In this document: piece after piece, positions 1 through 7,370 of the stretch
Position numbering within the stretch: position 1 is the first letter of the stretch
Layout of the letters: every line of letters starts with the position of its first letter
Origin: an uncultured Bacteroidales bacterium
GTDB taxonomy: Bacteria > Bacteroidota > Bacteroidia > Bacteroidales > Muribaculaceae
Direction of reading: 5' to 3'
Assembly (NCBI GenBank): GCA_902772455.1
Contig: CACYAW010000023.1
Span: 1-40,567, forward strand
DNA: 40,567 bases
Notes under the pieces: model-generated
Database searches by the model: none
Seen by the model: only the letters and a program-made list of their open reading frames with translations
What the model was told of the DNA's origin: nothing
Program-made: the position numbers and the translations under genes

Positions 1-6
1 GAACTC

Positions 7-288
7 ATGAAGAAGATTTCCCGCAATGGGAAACTGCTAAAGGAGAAACTGCTCACGAAACTGCTGTGGGGATGCCTCACCACACTGCTCGGTATTGGAT
101 TGATAGGCTTTGGTATCTATCTTGGTACTAATCATCTTGGCGGCACCGATGACCCCATGACAGCCGTCTGCTTTGGCCTGGCAGCCCTTGGAGTAGGCAT
201 TGCATTTCTTGTCAATTACGGTGTAGGTAAGAAGATGCTCGCCAAGGAGATAGAGGCCGAGGAGAAGAGTGTGACTGAGCAAGCGTAA
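7..288 (+). CDS. Small two-helix membrane protein, unknown function
   Basis: This encodes 93 residues. There are two hydrophobic segments, at about residues 18-42 and 52-74, separated by a short loop with GGTDDP, and a lysine/glutamate-rich tail. It is probably an inner-membrane hairpin protein. Its stop codon lies 3 bases before the GTG start of the downstream ECF sigma factor, so the two are almost certainly co-transcribed and the protein may act with the sigma factor. The window begins only 6 bases upstream of this ATG, so a longer N-terminus cannot be excluded. I do not recognise the family. It lacks the usual anti-sigma zinc motif (HxxxCxxC), so calling it an anti-sigma factor would be speculation. 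Confidence 0.6.
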   Translation: MKKISRNGKLLKEKLLTKLLWGCLTTLLGIGLIGFGIYLGTNHLGGTDDPMTAVCFGLAALGVGIAFLVNYGVGKKMLAKEIEAEEKSVTEQA

Positions 289-291
289 CCT

Positions 292-1119
292 GTGACCCGC
301 GAAGACTTCATAGCGCATGTGGAACGTGAGCAAGAGGCCCTGCGAGGTTTCTTGCTCGCCCTGTGCTGCGGCAAGAAGGATGATGCCGACGACCTGGCCC
401 AGGATGCCTTGGTCAAGGCCTACCTCTCGCTGGCGGGTTATCGTGACGAAGGCAAGTTCTGCTCGTGGCTCTTCAAGATTGCCTACAACACTTTCCTCAA
501 CGACAAGGCAAGTTGCCGCACGATGGACAGCATCGATGAGGCCCGCACGCTCTTCGGCGGCAACGAGGCCGATTCTTCCTTTGAACATCAGGACCTCTAC
601 CTTGCCCTGCGCACCCTGCCGCCCAAGGAACGCTCGGCCATCACGCTGTTTTACCTGAACGGCTACAGCATCAAGGAGATCGCAGTCATTACCGATACAT
701 CGGAAGGAGCAGTCAAACAACAACTCTCACGGGGACGTGACAAACTAAAAGCCAAATTCAACGACAGTGACGCCTTCATGGCCTCACTCACCAAACGCCT
801 GGACGCAGTGGAGTATATCAAACAACACCAGGAGGCGACTATCCGTCGTTACAAGATGGCTGTGGTTGTTGCTTTCCTAGCAGGACTTGTTGTTGGAGGT
901 ATTGCCATCGCTTACCTACTCGCATCACCGACCGATGCCCCTCTCTTCAATTTCGACACGCACAACATCTTTGTCCTGGAATGGCTTTGCAGCAACTCCC
1001 GATTAATCACCGTCAGTGCCATCTCATTGATGATGACCGTTGGCATCACCTCCTTCTTCGGCAATATCCATGAAGTCCTGCGCATGCGCCAATCACTCCA
1101 ACAACGCACATCCATGTAA
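292..1119 (+). CDS. ECF-type sigma-70 factor with C-terminal transmembrane domain
   Basis: This is an RNA polymerase sigma factor of the extracytoplasmic-function class. Region 2 lies at about residues 28-75 (DDADDLAQDALVKAY, then the SWLFKIAYN segment). Region 4 is at about 105-155, with the helix-turn-helix SIKEIAVITDTSEGAVKQQL. A normal ECF factor ends near here at 160-200 residues, but this one is 275 long. It adds a basic linker and two hydrophobic helices at about 188-211 and 237-256, which should anchor it in the inner membrane with both ends in the cytoplasm. The start is GTG at 292, just after the preceding small membrane gene, with no clear Shine-Dalgarno. No anti-sigma gene follows; a strong terminator does. 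Membrane tethering may replace or supplement an anti-sigma factor, which is inference. Confidence 0.85.
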   Translation: MTREDFIAHVEREQEALRGFLLALCCGKKDDADDLAQDALVKAYLSLAGYRDEGKFCSWLFKIAYNTFLNDKASCRTMDSIDEARTLFGGNEADSSFEHQDLYLALRTLPPKERSAITLFYLNGYSIKEIAVITDTSEGAVKQQLSRGRDKLKAKFNDSDAFMASLTKRLDAVEYIKQHQEATIRRYKMAVVVAFLAGLVVGGIAIAYLLASPTDAPLFNFDTHNIFVLEWLCSNSRLITVSAISLMMTVGITSFFGNIHEVLRMRQSLQQRTSM

Positions 1120-1197
1120 CCCCCACAACGACAACGCACTAAAAAGAAAACGATAAGTACTATAAATATAAACCATAGCTATAATTAAAGACAACTT

Positions 1198-1245
1198 AAA
1201 CAACTCAAACAACATAATAAAAAAGTTGTTTGAGTTGTTTTTAAT
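1198..1245. terminator. Perfect 16-bp inverted repeat, bidirectional terminator
   Basis: Arms 1198-1213 and 1225-1240 are exact reverse complements with an 11-base A-rich loop. A T-run ends the right arm and an A-run begins the left arm, so it can terminate both the sigma-factor transcript (+) and the converging nitroreductase transcript (-). Confidence 0.85.
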
Positions 1246-1307
1246 ATCCAGAGTGCGGAAGCCCTTGTATTTATTGTATTTGTTGTTTTCCTTTTTTTAT
1301 TGTTGTA

Positions 1308-1997
1308 TTATGCCCAGCGGAAGTTGTCTTTGCCAGCGCCGAGTTCGAAGTGGTATTTGGCGATGCCCAGGTCTATGTGGGTGTAGCCAATCAGCGATAA
1401 GCCTTTCTTCGTGCGCACGCGGGGCAGTTGGCCGTCCTCGGCTGGCAGGAATTCAAACGAGAATTTTTGCTGATTCACTGCCGTGGGGGCCAATAGGGCA
1501 GCTTCGACACCGTGGCGGAACCATTCGGGAGTGCCTTCGCTAACGTTGCTCACCTGGTCGATGCGCTTGATCTTGTGAGACACGCCCTGCGTTTCCCCGT
1601 AGCCAATGGCGATATAGGCCTTGATGACTTCGCCCTCATTCAGGACGTAGGTCCCTGGCACTTTTGTATAACTGAGTCCCACCCAACAAGTGTTCAGCCC
1701 AATGGTTTGGGCAAACAATACCAGTTGCTCGCCGTAGTAGCCGATGCGCTCGTCCAGGTCATCAGCCTTGGCGCCTGCCATAACGAGGTAGTCGGTCACT
1801 CCACGGAACTTGCCGTACTTGGCCAGCGTCCCCTGGAATGCTTTCGGCTCGTTCCTTATCAACTGGATGTGCAGCCTCCCCTCACGGTTCAACGCATCTA
1901 TTTTTTCTTGCAACGCACGCGCATCCGCATCACTTAACGGTTGCCCCTGATATGCCCTCACACTATGTCGGGCCTGAATGGCTTCTAGCAATGTCAT
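1308..1997 (-). CDS. Nitroreductase family protein (TM1586-like)
   Basis: This encodes a 229-residue FMN-dependent oxidoreductase-like protein. The N-terminal signature (AIQARHSVRAYQGQPL, with the RxSxR phosphate-contact motif) is that of the nitroreductase superfamily. The later parts (GYYGEQLVLFAQTIGLNTCW and the AALLAPTAVNQQ segment) match the two-half nitroreductase subfamily (TM1586-like). The substrate cannot be told from sequence; members reduce nitro compounds or quinones with NAD(P)H. There is no signal peptide, so it should be cytoplasmic. It stands alone, converging on the upstream sigma-factor unit at the shared terminator and diverging from murB. It is distinct from the second, secreted nitroreductase of this window. 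Confidence 0.85.
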   Translation of the reverse strand: MTLLEAIQARHSVRAYQGQPLSDADARALQEKIDALNREGRLHIQLIRNEPKAFQGTLAKYGKFRGVTDYLVMAGAKADDLDERIGYYGEQLVLFAQTIGLNTCWVGLSYTKVPGTYVLNEGEVIKAYIAIGYGETQGVSHKIKRIDQVSNVSEGTPEWFRHGVEAALLAPTAVNQQKFSFEFLPAEDGQLPRVRTKKGLSLIGYTHIDLGIAKYHFELGAGKDNFRWA

Positions 1998-2275
1998 AAT
2001 TCAATCCTTAATGCGTAGTACTATTGAACATCAATGCAAAAATACAGCTTTTCTACAAATAACAACCAATCATGATTACTAAACCTGGATCGAGTACCAA
2101 TTAATTTTAATTAAAAATTTGGTTAATTTCCCGTGCGCAAGCACGGTCAACCTACCGAGGCATATACAGCTCACCACCTCGGCTGAATAATTCAGGCGGC
2201 GCCTTGGATTTGCTCAAATAAATTTGGCAAATCTCTCAGCTTGCACTAAATTTGCAGCCTTAAATCAATGCATCA
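1998..2275. other. Intergenic region between nitroreductase and murB
   Basis: No gene is visible. It is AT-rich near 2090-2130 and contains two short inverted repeats: CCGTGC/GCACGG at 2131-2146 (4-base loop) and CCGAGG/CCTCGG at 2155-2182. The murB promoter occupies the right end. Divergent transcription of the nitroreductase must also start here, but I see no strong -7 motif for it. Confidence 0.6.
2223..2255 (+). promoter_or_regulatory. Bacteroidetes-type promoter of murB-murA
   Basis: TTTG at 2223-2226, a 20-base spacer, then TAAATTTG at 2247-2254 followed by C. This fits the Bacteroidetes sigma-ABfr consensus (TTTG, 19-21 bases, TAnnTTTG) and lies 21 bases before the murB ATG. Confidence 0.7.
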
Positions 2276-3307
2276 ATGAAAGACAAGTCCATGCCTATCA
2301 CCTTTCAGCATCAATACTCACTGCTCAAGCACAACACCTTCGGGCTTGATGTCAAAGCAGAGCAGTTCATCAGCTACAAATCTGTTGATGAACTGATTGA
2401 GATTTTGGCAAACCTCAGGCGCGACGGCCAACGCATCCTGCACATCGGCAGTGGCAGTAATCTGCTGTTTACACGGGATTTTGAGGGTACCGTACTACAC
2501 TCCGACATCCGGTTCATCGAATACCTTTCCCGTGACAGCGGGGAAGTGGTTGTCCGCGCTGGGTCAGGGACTATATGGGATGACTTCTGCGCCGAAATGG
2601 CCCGAAACAACATTTACGGGTCCGAGAATCTGTCCTACATCCCTGGCGAAGTCGGTGCAACGGCCATCCAGAACATCGGAGCCTATGGCGTGGAAGTGGA
2701 ATCCATCATCCGTGAGGTGGAAACCATCGAGGTAGCCACGGGCAGGCGACGGGTCTTTCAAGCAACGGAATGTGAATTTGGATATCGCGACAGCATCTTC
2801 AAGAACCGCCTGAAGGGACAATACATTGTCACGGCGGTGGTCTTCAGCCTTTCAGCCCTTCCTCTTGTCCATTTGGACTACGGCCCGTTACAGGAGTTCA
2901 AGAAACCGGGCGTGGCGCCCACGGCACAGGCCATCCGCGATGCGGTGATTGCCATACGGCAGTCCAAACTCCCCGAACCTGCAGAACTGGGCAGTGCGGG
3001 CAGCTTTTTCAAGAATCCGGTTGTATCCACTGAGACCTATCACCAACTGGCGGCCCGTTATACCGATGTGCCCCACTATGTGGTCGATGAAAACCAAGTA
3101 AAGATCCCTGCCGCATGGCTCATCGAGCAATGCGGATGGAAAGGCAAGCGCCATGGCGGAGCAGGAGTATATGAAAAACAGCCGCTGATTATTGTGAATG
3201 TACATCAGGCAACACCCGCCGACATCATGGAGCTGGCCGACATGATCAGGCAAAGCGTATTCGAGAAATTCCACATACCACTCAATCCCGAAGTCAATTA
3301 CATCTAA
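2276..3307 (+). CDS. murB: UDP-N-acetylenolpyruvoylglucosamine reductase MurB
   Basis: MurB reduces the enolpyruvyl group of UDP-GlcNAc-enolpyruvate to UDP-MurNAc, using FAD and NADPH in the cytoplasm. At 343 residues it matches the length of type I (E. coli-like) MurB. The FAD-binding segments IGSGSNLL (about 57-64) and SYIPGEVGATAIQNIGAYG (about 120-138) are present. So are the catalytic serine in GSAGSFFKNP (Ser243) and the C-terminal catalytic glutamate in NPEVNYI (Glu339). The ATG at 2276 is placed correctly behind the promoter at 2223-2255; a second Met five codons in is possible. murA follows after 16 bases, so the two committed steps of peptidoglycan precursor synthesis are co-transcribed, in reverse order of the pathway. 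Confidence 0.96.
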   Translation: MKDKSMPITFQHQYSLLKHNTFGLDVKAEQFISYKSVDELIEILANLRRDGQRILHIGSGSNLLFTRDFEGTVLHSDIRFIEYLSRDSGEVVVRAGSGTIWDDFCAEMARNNIYGSENLSYIPGEVGATAIQNIGAYGVEVESIIREVETIEVATGRRRVFQATECEFGYRDSIFKNRLKGQYIVTAVVFSLSALPLVHLDYGPLQEFKKPGVAPTAQAIRDAVIAIRQSKLPEPAELGSAGSFFKNPVVSTETYHQLAARYTDVPHYVVDENQVKIPAAWLIEQCGWKGKRHGGAGVYEKQPLIIVNVHQATPADIMELADMIRQSVFEKFHIPLNPEVNYI

Positions 3308-3323
3308 TACACTTAAAAACAAT

Positions 3324-4634
3324 ATGGCATCTTTTATCGTAGAAGGAAACCACCGCCTGCACGGCGAAATCATACCTCAAGGAGCAAAAAACGAAGCGTT
3401 GCAGGTGATTTGCGCAACGCTGCTGACAACCGACGAGGTAGTCATCGAGAACGTCCCTGACATCCTGGACGTGAATAACCTGATTCACCTGCTCGGTGAT
3501 ATGGGCGTTATCGTCAAGAGTTTGGGCAATAGCACCTACAGTTTCAAGGCAGAACAAATCAACACCGGTTTTATCGAGAGCCAGGACTTCATGACAAAAT
3601 GTGCCCGGTTGAGGGGTTCCGTCATGCTGATCGGTCCGCTGCTGAGCAGATTGGGCAAGATGTATTTTGCCAATCCTGGAGGCGACAAGATTGGACGGCG
3701 ACGCCTCGACACCCATTTTCGGGGCATCTGTAACCTGGGGGCAAGCTACACTTTCGATAGCGAGAAGAAGGCCTATCGGTTTGAGACCCAAGGCCCGCTG
3801 CAAGGAACCTATATGCTGCTCGACGAGGCATCCCTGACCGGCACGGCCAACATCGTGATGGCCGCTGTAATGGCACGGGGTACCACGACCATCTATAACG
3901 CAGCGTGTGAGCCTTATGTTCAGCAACTGTGCCGGATGCTGAACCAGATGGGAGCAAAAATCACGGGCATTGCCTCCAACCTGCTGACCATCGAGGGTGT
4001 GGATGCTTTGCACGGGGCCCGTCACCGTATTCTCCCCGACATGATTGAGGTGGGCAGCTTCATTGGCATGGCAGCCATGACGGGCAGTGAACTGACCATC
4101 AAGAACGTGTCTTGGGAAAACTTGGGAATCATCCCCTACAGCTTCCGCCGGCTGGGCTTGAAACTGGAAAAGCGGGGTGACGACATGTTCATCCCTCGTC
4201 AGGAGCACTATGAGGTGGAGCGTTTCATGGATGGTTCCATCCTGACGCTGGCCGATGCGATTTGGCCGGGCCTCACACCCGACCTGTTGAGTGTGATGCT
4301 GGTGGTCGCCACCCAGGCCAATGGCAGCATCCTGATTCATCAAAAGATGTTCGAGAGCCGCCTCTTCTTTGTGGACAAACTCATTGATATGGGCGCCCAA
4401 ATCATCCTGTGTGACCCGCACCGCGCCGTCGTTATCGGCCATGACCACCACATCCGTCTGCGGGCAAACCACATGGTCTCGCCCGACATCCGTGCCGGCA
4501 TTGCCATGCTGATCGCCGCCATGAGCGCCGATGGCGTGAGCCGCATCGACCACATCGAGCAGATTGACCGTGGTTACACCAGGATTGAAGAACGCCTCAA
4601 CGCCATCGGTGCCAAGATTACCCGCATCGACTGA
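3324..4634 (+). CDS. murA: UDP-N-acetylglucosamine 1-carboxyvinyltransferase MurA (Cys-to-Asp type)
   Basis: MurA transfers enolpyruvate from PEP to UDP-GlcNAc, the first committed step of peptidoglycan synthesis. The protein has 436 residues, somewhat longer than the 419 of E. coli. Substrate residues Lys22-Asn23 (GAKNEA) are conserved, as is Arg126 (equivalent to E. coli Arg120). The mobile-loop cysteine that fosfomycin alkylates (E. coli Cys115, motif GGCTIG) is Asp121 here (GGDKIG, codon GAC at 3684-3686). The same change makes MurA of Mycobacterium and Chlamydia insensitive to fosfomycin while active, so this enzyme should be naturally resistant. It is in an operon with murB; its TGA stop is followed by a convergent gap carrying an IS110 element. 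Confidence 0.95.
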   Translation: MASFIVEGNHRLHGEIIPQGAKNEALQVICATLLTTDEVVIENVPDILDVNNLIHLLGDMGVIVKSLGNSTYSFKAEQINTGFIESQDFMTKCARLRGSVMLIGPLLSRLGKMYFANPGGDKIGRRRLDTHFRGICNLGASYTFDSEKKAYRFETQGPLQGTYMLLDEASLTGTANIVMAAVMARGTTTIYNAACEPYVQQLCRMLNQMGAKITGIASNLLTIEGVDALHGARHRILPDMIEVGSFIGMAAMTGSELTIKNVSWENLGIIPYSFRRLGLKLEKRGDDMFIPRQEHYEVERFMDGSILTLADAIWPGLTPDLLSVMLVVATQANGSILIHQKMFESRLFFVDKLIDMGAQIILCDPHRAVVIGHDHHIRLRANHMVSPDIRAGIAMLIAAMSADGVSRIDHIEQIDRGYTRIEERLNAIGAKITRID

Positions 4635-4763
4635 CATCAGGAGACTGTTGTCAAACTCACGCCTGAAAGATTTAATCGAGCTTCGCTCGAAAAATTAAAC
4701 AAAATCATTAATAAAATCAGAATAAATAATTGTTTTGATTGAATTATATACAAATTTTTGCTT
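4635..4763. other. Convergent intergenic DNA left of the IS110 element
   Basis: No gene is visible. A short hairpin, TCGAGC-TTC-GCTCGA at 4676-4690 followed by AAAA, may help end the murA transcript. The rest is AT-rich. The last bases, TTTTGCTT (4756-4763), are the target flank plus the proposed TT core of the IS110 insertion. Confidence 0.5.
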
Positions 4764-4867
4764 CCTAAGTTATTATGCAAGTATTTTGATGAAAATTTTC
4801 TTCAAAATGTGCAATAGTATTGAATCCGGCACAAAAGTCAACTAATATGCCGCTTGAAACGCTCGTC

Positions 4868-4901
4868 GGGGCTCTGCCCCTTGCCGCTAAGCGCTCCCCG
4901 A
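4868..4901. other. GC-rich hairpin in the IS110 right end
   Basis: GGGGC-TCT-GCCCC (4868-4880) forms a perfect 5-bp hairpin. An alternative longer pairing joins TCGGGG (4866-4871) with CCCCGA (4896-4901). It lies about 30-70 bases downstream of the transposase stop, so it may act as its terminator or as a right-end structural element. Confidence 0.45.
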
Positions 4902-4932
4902 TGTGTTTTTCATAGTTTATGGGCTAACGCGT

Positions 4933-5961
4933 TCAAGCTGCTTCACCATTTATCACGTGCCCAGACTGATAGTCCTGGCCGTTTCTCACTAATGCGTAGG
5001 CTATGTGGAGGAGTTTATTCTTGACGTTATTGATGACCACGCCGTGCTGTTTCCCCTGCGCTATCTTCCGTTGATAGTATTGCCTCATGGCATCATCGTG
5101 CCGGATGGCGGTTCTTGCTGCCATGGTGAGCACTCCCTTGAGCCGCAGGTTGCTCAAATGCCTCACGTCCTGTCTCGAGTCGAGTGTAGTTCCCGATATG
5201 TTGCGGAACGAGGCCACACCGCAATAGGTGGCCATCTTGTTGGCCGTCGGTACAACCTGGAAGTTGCCCGAAAAGACGATCAGTGCGACAGTGACCACCA
5301 GGCCGAAGCCTTTGATGGATTTCACGAGCTCGTAGTTCCTCTGCAGTTGCTCATCAGAACTGATCACCTCCTTCATGGCCTTCTCACATTCGGCAATGCT
5401 ACGCTCAAGCCGCCTTAATTCGCTATTGGCGTCACGGCGGATAAATTTGGCAGCCGGGCTTGCGGCCTGACCTTGGCTCTTTTGCGCTTTCAGACGGTTC
5501 TTGACTCCCTTGAGTTTGTCCACCAGGGTCTGACGGTACAGGAACAGGTCTTTCAATGCTGCCAGTTCTTTGTCAGGGAGCTCGAACAAGTTGGCCTTGT
5601 CGTGATGACGTCGGGCATAGTCGGCTATTGCCATCGAGTCCGCCTTGTCGTTCTTGCCGCGGCGGATGCCCAGGCTCTGCCTGATCTGCAACGCACTCTC
5701 GCGCCAGACATGCATACCATGCTCGGTCAGCCAGTGGCACATCTGTCGGTCGTAGGCGCCAGTGGTCTCGCAGCAGAACAGCCACTGCCCGCTGCTGGTG
5801 CCGCGCAGTGCCAGCCTCAGGTCACGGACCATCGAGCGATAGCCTTTCTTTCCGTTAGGGTACTGTGCCAGATACTCCGGCTGACGCTGGAAATCCGACT
5901 CAACGAAACTCACGTCAACAGTTTCTTTAGAAACATCAATGCCGATAAAATACTTTTTCAT
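4933..5961 (-). CDS. IS110-family transposase (bridge-RNA-guided DEDD/serine recombinase)
   Basis: This encodes a 342-residue recombinase that excises and inserts the element. The N-terminal RuvC-like DEDD domain has Asp9 (FIGIDVSKETVDV), Glu65 (CCETTGAYD) and Asp105/Asp108 (KNDKADSMAIADYA). These match the spacing of the IS621 catalytic residues. A helical linker (about 130-210) leads to the C-terminal Transposase_20 domain, which begins IKGFGLVVTVAL. It includes CGVASFRNISGTTL, where Ser256 aligns with the catalytic serine. All catalytic residues are present and the frame is open, so it is probably active. The upstream 200 bases carry the predicted bridge RNA, the arrangement seen in the IS110 group rather than IS1111. 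Confidence 0.95.
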   Translation of the reverse strand: MKKYFIGIDVSKETVDVSFVESDFQRQPEYLAQYPNGKKGYRSMVRDLRLALRGTSSGQWLFCCETTGAYDRQMCHWLTEHGMHVWRESALQIRQSLGIRRGKNDKADSMAIADYARRHHDKANLFELPDKELAALKDLFLYRQTLVDKLKGVKNRLKAQKSQGQAASPAAKFIRRDANSELRRLERSIAECEKAMKEVISSDEQLQRNYELVKSIKGFGLVVTVALIVFSGNFQVVPTANKMATYCGVASFRNISGTTLDSRQDVRHLSNLRLKGVLTMAARTAIRHDDAMRQYYQRKIAQGKQHGVVINNVKNKLLHIAYALVRNGQDYQSGHVINGEAA

Positions 5962-5986
5962 AACTTTGCGGTGTTACTTTGATTTT

Positions 5987-6165
5987 TGATTGACCGCAAT
6001 TAGTTGGGAGTTACTACCCTAAATAGGCTTAAAACCTAACTTCCTAATTGACTTTCAACTAATAAAATCCGGGGAGGCCAATGGCAAAATATAGGGTGTG
6101 AACCTAGCTTAATTAATTGATTGTCTCCCCGGCGGTCAATCATTACCTTCATACAACAAAGGTAA
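5987..6165 (-). ncRNA. Predicted IS110 bridge RNA with target- and donor-binding loops
   Basis: Read on the minus strand, about 179 nt fold into four parts. A 5' stem-loop pairs 6159-6165 with 6143-6149 (7 bp). A closing stem pairs 6133-6142 with 5987-5996 (10 bp, perfect). Inside it are two hairpins with large loops: 6125-6132/6069-6076 (8 bp, 48-nt loop) and 6056-6063/5999-6006 (8 bp, 49-nt loop). This resembles the known IS621 bridge RNA in size and order. The first loop holds AAUUAAGC (6114-6107), identical to the left target plus core and first right bases, and UUUUGC (6089-6084), complementary to the right target. The second loop holds UUAGGAAG (6047-6040), identical to the right end plus core, and UUAGGGU (6022-6016), complementary to the left end. 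Exact transcript ends are unknown. Confidence 0.72.
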
Positions 6166-6175
6166 TAAAAGCCGT

Positions 6176-6214
6176 GCAGCGATGATAGTTTGACGAAAAA
6201 ACTTTCATCGCTGC
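6176..6214. other. Subterminal 10-bp inverted repeat at the IS110 left end
   Basis: GCAGCGATGA (6176-6185) and TCATCGCTGC (6205-6214) are perfect reverse complements around a 19-base loop, ending 11 bases inside the predicted left end. It could form a hairpin on single-stranded or circular element DNA, or bind protein. Confidence 0.5.
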
Positions 6215-6233
6215 AAAGTTAGGGTTTAATTTC

Positions 6234-6248
6234 TCGGCCGTAGGCCGA
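6234..6248. other. Short hairpin between IS110 and the AlkZ-like gene
   Basis: TCGGCC-GTA-GGCCGA is a perfect 6-bp hairpin downstream of the AlkZ-like stop codon on the minus strand. It may contribute to termination of the long repair operon; no strong T-run follows. Confidence 0.35.
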
Positions 6249-6293
6249 TTTATAGTTGTGTCTAATGAGTTTTGCAACAACCTCATAAAAACT

Positions 6294-7331
6294 TTATCTT
6301 GACTTGAATTGTTGATACTGCTGCCAGGCTTCATAAATGGCGGCCGCAGCCGGTTCGCCATCGAAAAACCGCGTCTGGCAATCGTCCTTGAAAGGTGCCC
6401 AATTGCCGCAGATAATGCCGTCGTGGGCGATGATGGGCTGGAAGATGCCGCTGTTGTTGTGGGCTCGATGGGTGTGCTCCGTTGCGAGGACGATGTCGCG
6501 GCTTTTGTAACCAATGAGGTATTCATCGTAAGGGGGAATCAGGAAGCATTTGCCCTTGCGGAAACCCCGCGTGCGGCAGTCATCCGTCAGATAGAATTCC
6601 CGGCCCTTCCACTTCACGGCGTGAATCGTGTTGCCCAACAAGGCAATGCCCTTGCGGCAGTCGCCGATGTTCAGCCCCGACCACCACACGAAGTCCTCGA
6701 GCGTGGCCGGTTGGCGGCTTTGGAAATAGTTACGGGCAAAGCGCATCAGGGCCTCTTCACGGTCGATGGCGTTTCGCGGCCCCACTTTATCGGCCGCCAA
6801 GGCATAGGTGGCCTTCATGGGCAACAGGTCACCACTGCACAGAGTCCCCGATAGCTCGGCCATGCGTATGTGATAGGACAGCCTATGGACATCCATACTG
6901 ATATCCCGCTCGGCTAGAGCCTGGACGATGTCCTCTTTAGTCACGCTCCCCTTATCGGCAGCGGTCTGGACCAGCACATCCCTGATGCTCATCAGTTCCG
7001 TGTCGGGAATAGTGATTCTGTTGCTGTTCATCCAGCCGCGGGTGACGGCGATGGCCTTGGGGGCACACAGGTCGAGCATCCACCAATAGTCATCAGCCGC
7101 AACCAGCTGCCATGTGCCACGCATCAAGTGCAGACGGATAATCCGTCCGTCATCGAAAGCCGCCTTGAAAGCCCGTGCCGACGGTTTGCGCGTGCGCATT
7201 GCCACCGCCCAGCGCATCATGCGGTATTCCTGTGCCTGAATGGCGCCCATGTGGCTGACCACCTGAGCGGGATCGCAGAACTGCGGCGCGGCAAGCTGCT
7301 GGTTGAGAAGTCGGATAGCTACTGGATTCAT
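6294..7331 (-). CDS. AlkZ-like winged-helix DNA glycosylase (HTH_42 superfamily)
   Basis: This encodes a 345-residue protein of the HTH_42 family (formerly DUF1006), made of tandem winged helices. Characterised members (AlkZ of Streptomyces, YcaQ/AlkX of E. coli) are monofunctional DNA glycosylases that remove bulky N7-alkylpurines and unhook interstrand crosslinks. The N-terminal helix region has GAIQAQEYRMM, giving the catalytic QxQ motif at Gln32 and Gln34, the AlkZ form rather than QxD. LHLMRGTWQLV (about 97-107) and the C-terminal PPYDEYLIGYKSRD segment are also typical. It is the last gene of a six-gene minus-strand run that includes an AlkD-like glycosylase. I infer a role in alkylation or crosslink repair; the substrate is not known. 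Confidence 0.85.
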   Translation of the reverse strand: MNPVAIRLLNQQLAAPQFCDPAQVVSHMGAIQAQEYRMMRWAVAMRTRKPSARAFKAAFDDGRIIRLHLMRGTWQLVAADDYWWMLDLCAPKAIAVTRGWMNSNRITIPDTELMSIRDVLVQTAADKGSVTKEDIVQALAERDISMDVHRLSYHIRMAELSGTLCSGDLLPMKATYALAADKVGPRNAIDREEALMRFARNYFQSRQPATLEDFVWWSGLNIGDCRKGIALLGNTIHAVKWKGREFYLTDDCRTRGFRKGKCFLIPPYDEYLIGYKSRDIVLATEHTHRAHNNSGIFQPIIAHDGIICGNWAPFKDDCQTRFFDGEPAAAAIYEAWQQYQQFKSR

Positions 7332-7370
7332 ACCCCGTTTTACATCAAAAGTACATCAAAAGAACCGTCC

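Larger units (their letters stand above)
4764..6225 (-). mobile_element. IS110-family insertion sequence with predicted ends
   Basis: This is a complete 1462-bp element read on the minus strand: left end at 6225, bridge-RNA region 6165-5987, transposase 5961-4933, and short right end 4932-4764. IS110 elements have no terminal inverted repeats. I placed the ends by matching guide sequences in the predicted bridge RNA to the flanks. A TT dinucleotide (4762-4763 and 6226-6227) is shared at both junctions and is taken as the core. Removing the element restores TTTTGC-TT-AATTTC. The right end contains a GC-rich hairpin (4868-4880). The length fits the family. The ends are inference; the presence of the element is secure. 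Confidence 0.78.

Noticed and set aside
4635-6293. Terminal inverted repeats of the insertion sequence
   Set aside because: None were found at the outer ends, as expected for IS110; the 6176-6214 palindrome is internal to the left end.
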